From: Flavobacteriaceae bacterium
GTDB taxonomy: Bacteria > Bacteroidota > Bacteroidia > Flavobacteriales > Flavobacteriaceae
Direction of reading: 5' to 3'
NCBI GenBank assembly: GCA_030633225.1
Contig: DAOVTF010000162.1
Span: 1-5,188 of the forward strand
Length of the DNA stretch: 5,188 nucleotides
Part shown: positions 1 to 5,188 of the stretch, piece by piece
Position numbering within the stretch: position 1 is the stretch's first letter
Layout: every line of letters starts with the position of its first letter
Made by a program: the position numbers and the translations under genes
The notes under the pieces: model-generated
Database searches by the model: none
The model's input: the letters and a program-made list of their open reading frames with translations, nothing else
Told to the model about the DNA's origin: nothing

Positions 1-837
1 CTTTATCAGATCGGTTGATGTTTCTCCGGTCTTTAATTTAATATTTAGCTTTAAATCATCTTCTAAAGATTTGAAGGTAGCAGTTGAAACATCAAACTTT
101 TCCTTTAAGTTTTGAAGTATATCTTCCTTATTATCAACTTGCAATCCAACTTCAAAAGTGTTTGTTTTAAAATCTTTCTTAATATCAATAAGCTTTCCAT
201 CGAGCACTTTATTAGCTTCGTGGATCAAAGCAATGTGTTCACATAATTCTTCTACAGATTCCATTCTATGCGTAGAAAATATGATCGAAGAACCTTCTCT
301 TTTTAAGTTTAAAATTTCTTCTTTAATCAAATTGGCATTTATAGGGTCAAAACCACTAAAAGGTTCATCAAAAATTAAAAGTTTTGGCTGGTGTAAAACT
401 GTAATGATAAACTGTACTTTTTGCGCCATACCTTTTGAAAGTTCTTCCACCTTTTTGTTCCACCAACCGCCTATTTCAAATTTATCAAACCAATGTTTTA
501 ACCTTTTTTTTGCTTCACTTTTTGACAAACCTTTTAATTGAGCAAGATACAAGGCTTGCTCGCCAACTTTCATTCGCTTATACAAACCTCTTTCTTCGGG
601 TAAATAACCTATATAATGAACATCATTTGGTTGCAATTTATTCCCATCAAAAATAATGTTACCCTTATCAGGCATTGTAATTTGATTGATAATTCTAATA
701 AAAGTTGTTTTTCCTGCACCATTCGGCCCCAGTAGACCAAAAATACTTTCTTTAGGCACCTGAATTGAAATATTATTTAAAGCTTTAAAATCACCAAAGT
801 TTTTATCAATATTTTCAGCAACTAAAATATTTTCCAT
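1..837 (-). CDS. ABC-2 type exporter ATP-binding subunit (NatA/DUF4162-type), C-terminus cut by window edge
   Basis: This is the cytoplasmic ATPase of an ABC exporter; in this family it powers a separate ABC-2 type permease. The frame is open from the ATG at 837-835 to base 1, giving 279 residues with no stop, so the gene is partial. Visible motifs are Walker A GPNGAGKTT (residues 37-45), a Q-loop region in which PEERGLY (80-86) replaces the usual Gln, the signature LSKGMAQ (133-139), Walker B LLIFDEP (153-159) with D-loop SGFDP (161-165), and the switch His190. After about residue 215 the sequence matches the style of the small C-terminal DUF4162 domain. The PEERGLY and LSKGMAQ pair is typical of DUF4162-bearing ATPases, usually about 300 residues, so probably only a few dozen residues are missing. 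The permease would be expected just beyond base 1. The substrate cannot be told; Na+, drugs or an envelope component are all possible. Confidence 0.93.
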   Translation of the reverse strand, partial: MENILVAENIDKNFGDFKALNNISIQVPKESIFGLLGPNGAGKTTFIRIINQITMPDKGNIIFDGNKLQPNDVHYIGYLPEERGLYKRMKVGEQALYLAQLKGLSKSEAKKRLKHWFDKFEIGGWWNKKVEELSKGMAQKVQFIITVLHQPKLLIFDEPFSGFDPINANLIKEEILNLKREGSSIIFSTHRMESVEELCEHIALIHEANKVLDGKLIDIKKDFKTNTFEVGLQVDNKEDILQNLKEKFDVSTATFKSLEDDLKLNIKLKTGETSTDLIK

Positions 838-856
838 AAATTATTTTTATATTTTT

Positions 857-864
857 CAAATATA
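857..864 (-). promoter_or_regulatory. Bacteroidota -7 box for the ABC exporter ATPase gene
   Basis: Read on the minus strand this is TATATTTG, a perfect match to the Bacteroidota primary sigma -7 motif TAnnTTTG. Its last base lies 20 bases before the ATG at 837, which implies a short leader of roughly 13-15 bases. No TTG stands at the usual distance upstream (about 882-891), so the -33 element is weak or absent. The region is A+T-rich, so a chance match is possible. Confidence 0.45.
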
Positions 865-930
865 ACGAAATGGAAAAACTTTATAAAACTAATACACTTT
901 AATTAGTCTTCTAAATGCACAGGTCCTATG

Positions 931-964
931 AATAAAATAAAAAAAGCCTGAATTTAATTCAGGC
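931..964 (-). terminator. Rho-independent terminator of sucC
   Basis: On the minus strand, 29 bases past the sucC stop, a hairpin with arms GCCTGAA/TTCAGGC (946-964; up to 9 complementary bases, realistic loop about 5) is followed at once by seven T and then ATTTTATT (945 down to 931). This is a textbook intrinsic terminator. There is no T-run on the plus-strand side, so it works in one direction only, fitting sucC. It separates sucC from the ABC ATPase gene downstream on the same strand. Confidence 0.88.
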
Positions 965-992
965 CATTAAAATATTTTATTTCAAAGTTTGA

Positions 993-2186
993 TTAACTAA
1001 GTACTTCTTGTACTTTTTCAGCAGCTTCTTTAAATTCAACAACAGAAATTAAATCTAAACCACTTTTTTCTAATAAAACTTTAGCTTCTTTAGCATTTGT
1101 ACCCTGTAACCTAACAATAATAGGAACTCTAACTTTTCCTCCCATATTGTTATATGCATCGATAATACCTTGAGCTACACGATCACAACGAACAATTCCT
1201 CCAAAAATATTAACTAAAATAGCTTTTACATTCGGGTCTTTTAATATAATTCTAAATCCGGTTTCAACTCTTTCAGCATCTGCAGTACCACCAACATCTA
1301 AGAAATTTGCTGGTTCTCCGCCTGATTGCTTGATCAAATCCATAGTACTCATCGCTAAACCAGCGCCATTAACCATACAACCCACATTTCCATCAAGATC
1401 AACATAATTCAATCCAACAGCATTAGCCTCAACTTCTATTGGATTCTCTTCACGCAAGTCACGTAAATCGATATAATCTTTATGACGATACAATGCATTG
1501 TTATCTAAAGTTACTTTAGAATCAACCGCTAAAATTTTATCATCTGATGTTTTTAATACAGGATTAATTTCAAATAAACTGGCATCTGATCCAACATATG
1601 CATTATATAAAGACTGAACAAATTTTGTCATTTCTTTAAAAGCTTTACCCGACAAACCTAAATTAAAAGCAACTTTACGCGCTTGAAAGCCTAATAATCC
1701 TGTTGCAGGATCAATTTCTTCGGTAAAAATTAAATGCGGAGTTTTTTCGGCAACAGCTTCAATATCCATACCGCCTTCAGTAGAATACATAATCATGTTT
1801 CTACCTGTAGAACGGTTTAACAAAACCGACATATAATACTCTTCTGGTTCGTTATCTCCCGGGTAATAAACATCTTCTGCAATTAATACTTGATTCACCT
1901 TTTTACCTTCAGGTGGTGTTTGAGGAGTTTTTAACATCATACCAATAATGCTATTCGATATGCTTTCAACCTCAGTCAAACTTTTAGCAAGCTTTACGCC
2001 TCCACCTTTACCTCTACCACCTGCATGGATCTGAGCTTTGATTATCCACCAACCAGTACCGGTTTCTGCAGTTAATTGTTTTGCTGCATCAACAGCTTTT
2101 TTATGGTTATCGGCAACAATACCTCTTTGTATTTTAACACCGAAACTATTTAATAATTCTTTACCTTGATATTCGTGTAAATTCAT
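993..2186 (-). CDS. sucC: Succinate--CoA ligase (ADP-forming) subunit beta
   Basis: SucC is the beta subunit of succinyl-CoA synthetase, which interconverts succinyl-CoA plus ADP and phosphate with succinate, CoA and ATP in the cytosolic TCA cycle. It acts with the alpha subunit SucD, which carries the phosphorylated His. The 397-residue frame is complete; E. coli SucC has 388. It opens with the family hallmark [12 protein letters not shown]. An ATP-grasp domain spans about residues 1-240, with Lys50 and the glycine-rich AGGRGKGGG (55-63) for nucleotide binding, and EINP (206-209) and Asp222 placed as Mg2+ ligands (Glu206 and Asn208 in the first). The CoA-ligase domain (about 255-395) has VNGAGLAM (272-279), [10 protein letters not shown] (326-335) and RLQGTN (359-364). 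All expected key residues are present. The start is fixed by the conserved N-terminus. The leader is A-rich with no Shine-Dalgarno. sucD is not adjacent, and a terminator follows, so it is probably monocistronic. Nucleotide preference (ADP or GDP) is assumed from the family. Confidence 0.98.
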   Translation of the reverse strand: MNLHEYQGKELLNSFGVKIQRGIVADNHKKAVDAAKQLTAETGTGWWIIKAQIHAGGRGKGGGVKLAKSLTEVESISNSIIGMMLKTPQTPPEGKKVNQVLIAEDVYYPGDNEPEEYYMSVLLNRSTGRNMIMYSTEGGMDIEAVAEKTPHLIFTEEIDPATGLLGFQARKVAFNLGLSGKAFKEMTKFVQSLYNAYVGSDASLFEINPVLKTSDDKILAVDSKVTLDNNALYRHKDYIDLRDLREENPIEVEANAVGLNYVDLDGNVGCMVNGAGLAMSTMDLIKQSGGEPANFLDVGGTADAERVETGFRIILKDPNVKAILVNIFGGIVRCDRVAQGIIDAYNNMGGKVRVPIIVRLQGTNAKEAKVLLEKSGLDLISVVEFKEAAEKVQEVLS

Positions 2187-2213
2187 ACTTGTTTTTTTTG
2201 AATTAAATCCCTA

Positions 2214-2221
2214 CAAAAGTA
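2214..2221 (-). promoter_or_regulatory. Bacteroidota -7 box for sucC
   Basis: The minus strand reads TACTTTTG, a perfect TAnnTTTG match ending 28 bases before the sucC ATG, so transcription would start roughly 20-24 bases ahead of the gene. I found no TTG at the expected -33 position (about 2238-2248). The position fits a housekeeping promoter, but it rests on one eight-base match in A+T-rich DNA. Confidence 0.45.
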
Positions 2222-2309
2222 AGTATTTAAATCATAATTTTTGATGCAGTTTGTTTAATTTTTTAAAAAGCTTTACTGTAACAAATTTATTTTTTAGTAG
2301 TCAATAATG

Positions 2310-2346
2310 TAGTTTAACAATTTATTAAGATAGCTTTAATAAACTA
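2310..2346. promoter_or_regulatory. Overlapping inverted repeats in the divergent sucC / DUF5916 spacer
   Basis: Two overlapping dyads lie here: TTTATTAA (2321-2328) with TTAATAAA (2336-2343), and TAGTTTA (2310-2316) with TAAACTA (2340-2346). On the plus strand TAGCTTTA (2331-2338), one mismatch from the -7 motif TAnnTTTG, sits inside them, 59 bases before the ATG at 2398. A second near-match, TATTTTCG, is at 2352-2359. The dyads could be an operator for the divergent plus-strand gene, but the arms are nearly all A/T and could arise by chance. The rest of the 2187-2397 spacer, apart from the sucC -7 box, shows nothing else I can support: no ORF and no RNA gene. Confidence 0.2.
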
Positions 2347-2397
2347 ATAAATATTTTCGCTATTTAAAAACTCAAAATATTTTAATCACTTATTTAT

Positions 2398-4818
2398 ATG
2401 AAAAATATTGCCATCATTCTTTTATTTTTCTTTACAACAATTGTTTATAGTCAAAACGAAAAAAAAGAGATCCAAGCAGTAAGAGTAAGTGAATCTCCTA
2501 AAATCGATGGTAAACTAGATGATTCTGCCTGGCAAAAATCTAACATTGCAAGTGATTTTGTAATGTATGAACCCGGAAGTGGTGACGCAGAACCAAAAGA
2601 TCAAAGAACTGAAGTAAGAGTTGTGTATGATGATGAAGCTATTTATATTGGGGCCATTCTTTATGATGCAAATCCGGATAAAATCTTGAAGCAACTCACA
2701 GAAAGAGATAATTTTGGTACTACTGATGTTTTTGGTTTAAGTATAAATCCCAACAATGATGGCCAAAATGAATTTATGTTCTTCGTTACTGCTGCCGGGG
2801 TACAACTTGATGCACAGGTTTCTCCTTCAAATGGCGATGATTACAGTTGGAATGAAATATGGTTTAGTAAAGTTCAATTAGACGATAAAGGCTGGTATGT
2901 TGAAATGAAATTACCATATTCAGCTTTAAGATTCTCTAAAGATAATTTATCAAAATGGGGAATTAATTTTTGGAGAAATATTGAAAACACAAAAGAATTA
3001 TACTCTTGGAATTTCATTGACAAAACTGTTGGAGAAACCTCACAATATACCGGTAATTTAACAGGTTTAAAAGATATAAAGCCTCCTATTCGATTAGGTC
3101 TTTCACCTTTTACTTCATTCATTTGGGGAAATTATGATGGTGAAAGTGATACAAATTTTGCTTTTGGATTGGATCTGAAATATGGAATTACAGATAATTT
3201 TACTTTATTTGCAACTCTTGTTCCCGATTTTTCTCAAGTTGGATTTGATAATATTACCTTAAATCTTGGTCCATTTGAACAAAGATTTGATGAACAACGA
3301 CAGTTTTTTATTGAAGGAGCAGACCTGTTAAATAAAGGAAATTTATTTTTTTCAAGAAGGATTGGAAATAGACCAGTTGGGCATTCTGAAGCTTATGATG
3401 ATTTGAATGATAATGAAGAGGTAACCAATAATCCAACTGAAGTTGAACTAATAAATGCTATTAAAGTAACTGGTAGAACAACAAAAGGTTTAGGTATTGC
3501 CATACTAAATGCCGTAACAAAAGAGACTCATGCAAGTATTCAAGACACATTATCAGGTGAAAAAAGAAAAATGGTTACGGAGCCTTTAGCCAATTATAAT
3601 GTTTTAGTAATTGATCAAGAATTTAATAAAAACTCATCCATTGGTATTGTAAATACCAATGTTACACGTGATGGTAGTTTTAGAGATGCCAATGTGAGTT
3701 CATTAGTTTTTAATTTAGCAAATAAACAAAATTCTTATAAAATTAGTGGTGATGGCAGCACGAGTACAGTAAGAGAAAATCAAGAAAATACAACAGGTTT
3801 TGCTTCAAATTTAAGTCTGAGTAAAACAAAAGGTAATGTTCGTTTTAGATTGAATCATGAATTTACAGACGACAAATACAATAAAAATGATTTAGGATTT
3901 CAACGGAGAAATAACTACCAATGGTTTTCTGGAAGCACAACTTATGAAATTTTTAAACCAACTAAGCATTTTAATAATTTTCGTGTTGGAATGTGGACCG
4001 GCTATTTTAGAAGATTTAAACCTAGTGTTTATACAGGTAATTTTATAAACCTTTTTGGGTCTGCAACAACAAAAAAGCAATTCTCATTTGGTGGAAATAT
4101 TGGTACAAGTATAGGTCAGCAAAAAGATTATTTTGAACCAAGAACAGAAGGTAGGTTTTGGTTAGAAGACCCTGAATCAAATGTTAGAGCTTGGGTTTCA
4201 AGTGATTTTCGTAAAAAATTTGCTTACAATATTTCAGTTGGAGGAAGCTGGTATAATGGTAACGATGGCTATAGTTATTGGTGGGAATTTTCTCCCAGAT
4301 ACAGGGTTAATGATAAGTTACTGTTTAATTATTCCATTGAAATGGATAAAGAATTTGACGATCTAGGATATGTAACTACTTTAGATGATGGAACTATAAT
4401 TTTTGGAAAACGGGATATAAAAGAAGTGGAAAATAGTTTAAGTGCAAAATATAATTTTAATGATCGATCTTCAATTTCACTTGTTGCAAGACACTATTGG
4501 TCTCCAGTAACTTATTCTGATGATTATTTTAAATTGGAAGAAGACGGAAATTTATCAGACTATAATTATAATGAAGAAAATGATTTGAATTTTAACAGCT
4601 GGAATTTAGATTTACGTTATGTATGGGAGTTTGCAAGAGGAAGTGAATTGGTTGCTCTGTATAGAAATTCTATCTTAAATTTTGGTAGTGATTCTGATCA
4701 ATCTTATCAGGATAATATTGGTAACTTATTTGATCAACCCTTAGGTCAAAGTTTTTCGGTTAAGTTAATTTATTACTTGGATTACAATCGTGTAAGATCA
4801 TGGGGTAAAAAAAGTTGA
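2398..4818 (+). CDS. Secreted CBM9-like / DUF5916 outer-membrane beta-barrel protein of unknown function
   Basis: This complete 806-residue protein has a Sec signal peptide: Lys2, a hydrophobic core at residues 4-16, and probable signal peptidase I cleavage near YSQ/N (17-20). The protein has no cysteine, so it is neither a lipoprotein nor disulfide-bonded. Residues about 27-225 match the CBM9-like domain that precedes DUF5916, with the hallmark KIDGKLDDSAW (35-45) and tryptophans at 151, 155 and 166. Residues about 230-800 form the DUF5916 region. Its most conserved block is at 277-311: DFSQVGFDN, then an E-x-RFDEQR-like stretch and QFFIEGADLL. FFSRRIG (317-323) follows. Beyond this come alternating polar and aromatic strands typical of an outer-membrane barrel, ending in SFSVKLIYYLDY (785-796) and a short basic tail. 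The start is fixed by the signal peptide. The spacer before it is divergent with sucC, so it has its own promoter. The family's function is not established; glycan binding is suggested only by the CBM9 resemblance. Confidence 0.93.
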   Translation: MKNIAIILLFFFTTIVYSQNEKKEIQAVRVSESPKIDGKLDDSAWQKSNIASDFVMYEPGSGDAEPKDQRTEVRVVYDDEAIYIGAILYDANPDKILKQLTERDNFGTTDVFGLSINPNNDGQNEFMFFVTAAGVQLDAQVSPSNGDDYSWNEIWFSKVQLDDKGWYVEMKLPYSALRFSKDNLSKWGINFWRNIENTKELYSWNFIDKTVGETSQYTGNLTGLKDIKPPIRLGLSPFTSFIWGNYDGESDTNFAFGLDLKYGITDNFTLFATLVPDFSQVGFDNITLNLGPFEQRFDEQRQFFIEGADLLNKGNLFFSRRIGNRPVGHSEAYDDLNDNEEVTNNPTEVELINAIKVTGRTTKGLGIAILNAVTKETHASIQDTLSGEKRKMVTEPLANYNVLVIDQEFNKNSSIGIVNTNVTRDGSFRDANVSSLVFNLANKQNSYKISGDGSTSTVRENQENTTGFASNLSLSKTKGNVRFRLNHEFTDDKYNKNDLGFQRRNNYQWFSGSTTYEIFKPTKHFNNFRVGMWTGYFRRFKPSVYTGNFINLFGSATTKKQFSFGGNIGTSIGQQKDYFEPRTEGRFWLEDPESNVRAWVSSDFRKKFAYNISVGGSWYNGNDGYSYWWEFSPRYRVNDKLLFNYSIEMDKEFDDLGYVTTLDDGTIIFGKRDIKEVENSLSAKYNFNDRSSISLVARHYWSPVTYSDDYFKLEEDGNLSDYNYNEENDLNFNSWNLDLRYVWEFARGSELVALYRNSILNFGSDSDQSYQDNIGNLFDQPLGQSFSVKLIYYLDYNRVRSWGKKS

Positions 4819-4831
4819 TTATTTAGTAATA

Positions 4832-4865
4832 ATAGATCATTGTTATTAATAATCTATATTTTTTT
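4832..4865 (+). terminator. Possible weak intrinsic terminator after the DUF5916 gene
   Basis: Fourteen bases past the stop, ATAGAT (4832-4837) pairs with ATCTAT (4852-4857). After one C/A mismatch, ATT/AAT pair around a GTTATT loop, and seven T follow (4859-4865). Position and T-run fit a terminator, but the stem has a single G-C pair and would be unstable. If it fails, the downstream lolD-like gene could be co-transcribed. Confidence 0.33.
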
Positions 4866-4922
4866 AATTTTAATCTGTCGTTATTTTAAAATGATGTATT
4901 TTCACATCCATATTATTTTAAG

Positions 4923-5188
4923 ATGATAAAAGCAAAGAACATTCACAAATATTACGGTGAATTAGAGGTTTTAAAAGGTGTTAACCTTCATATTAAAAAG
5001 AGTGAGATTGTGGCAATAGTTGGACCGAGTGGTGCAGGAAAAACTACACTTTTACAAATTTTAGGCAACTTAGATAAACCAAGCTCATCTGATTCAATAA
5101 TTATAAAAGATATAAATATTACTGAGCTAAAAGATAAAGCTCTATCAAAATTTAGAAATAAACATATTGGTTTTATTTTTCAATTCCA
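4923..5188 (+). CDS. lolD: LolD-like lipoprotein-release ABC transporter ATPase, N-terminal part only
   Basis: This is the first 88 residues of an inner-membrane-associated ATPase of the LolCDE / MacB type; the frame is still open at the right edge. LolD drives extraction of outer-membrane lipoproteins from the inner membrane for delivery to the carrier LolA. Visible are the opening KNIHKYYGELEVLKGVNLHI (5-24), typical of this group, Walker A GPSGAGKTT (34-42) followed by LLQILGNLD, and the Q-loop segment HIGFIFQF (81-88), which begins the characteristic LolD motif just as the window ends. Signature and Walker B lie outside. The ATG at 4923 is chosen because the conserved N-terminus begins there; the nearby ATGs at 4891 and 4894 are out of frame. 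No Shine-Dalgarno is seen. It could instead be a MacB-type or FtsE-like ATPase, but IGFIFQF favours LolD. A full gene would be about 215-230 residues. Confidence 0.88.
   Translation, partial: MIKAKNIHKYYGELEVLKGVNLHIKKSEIVAIVGPSGAGKTTLLQILGNLDKPSSSDSIIIKDINITELKDKALSKFRNKHIGFIFQF

Noticed and set aside
158..656. Two overlapping plus-strand open frames (158-541 and 435-656)
   Set aside because: They lie antisense to the ABC ATPase, whose minus-strand frame contains every expected ATPase motif. Their translations show no recognisable domain.
2874..3122. Minus-strand open frame of 82 residues
   Set aside because: It is antisense within the CBM9-like/DUF5916 coding sequence, with no recognisable features and no promoter of its own.
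3892..4080. Minus-strand open frame of 62 residues with several Cys near its N-terminus
   Set aside because: It is antisense to the DUF5916 barrel region. The Cys cluster is produced by codons read backwards from the real gene and forms no known metal-binding pattern.
4181..4366. Plus-strand open frame of 61 residues, partly hydrophobic
   Set aside because: It is an alternative frame inside the DUF5916 gene, and the real frame is continuous and family-like through this stretch.
4819..4922. A lolD promoter of the TTG / TAnnTTTG type in the spacer
   Set aside because: TATATTTT at 4855-4862 is close to the -7 motif, but the TTG at 4840-4842 is only 12 bases upstream and the box overlaps the possible terminator T-run. 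No convincing promoter can be named.
1..5188. A novel multi-gene system, mobile element or defence island
   Set aside because: All four genes belong to recognisable families, their transcription units look separate, and no direct-repeat arrays, transposase, integrase or attachment-like repeats were seen on either strand.

Overview
The window looks like an ordinary chromosomal segment from a member of the Bacteroidota, most likely a flavobacterium or close relative. The evidence is strong A+T richness, no purine-rich Shine-Dalgarno sequence before any of the four genes, two perfect copies of the Bacteroidota -7 promoter motif TAnnTTTG, a signal peptide ending in YSQ/N, and a DUF5916-type outer-membrane protein, a family mainly found in this phylum. 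I cannot name a species from the sequence alone.

Layout, left to right. Bases 1-837 (minus strand) hold the first 279 residues of an ABC-2 type exporter ATPase; its C-terminus and any permease partner lie beyond the left edge. A 155-base spacer holds that gene's likely promoter and a clear intrinsic terminator for the next gene. Bases 993-2186 (minus) are a complete sucC, the ADP-forming succinyl-CoA ligase beta subunit of the TCA cycle. A 211-base divergent spacer separates it from a complete 806-residue secreted protein at 2398-4818 (plus), with an N-terminal CBM9-like domain and a C-terminal DUF5916 beta-barrel region. After a weak possible terminator, a LolD-like lipoprotein-release ATPase starts at 4923 and runs off the right edge.

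The four genes do not form an evident pathway. The two minus-strand genes appear to be separate transcription units, with a terminator and a promoter between them. The DUF5916 gene and the lolD-like gene share a strand but are 104 bases apart, so co-transcription is uncertain. The only shared theme is the cell envelope: one exporter ATPase, one probable outer-membrane barrel and one lipoprotein-sorting ATPase, with a central-metabolism gene among them. I saw no mobile element, CRISPR array, tRNA, rRNA, toxin-antitoxin pair or defence cassette. The least understood item is the DUF5916 protein, whose family has no established function.
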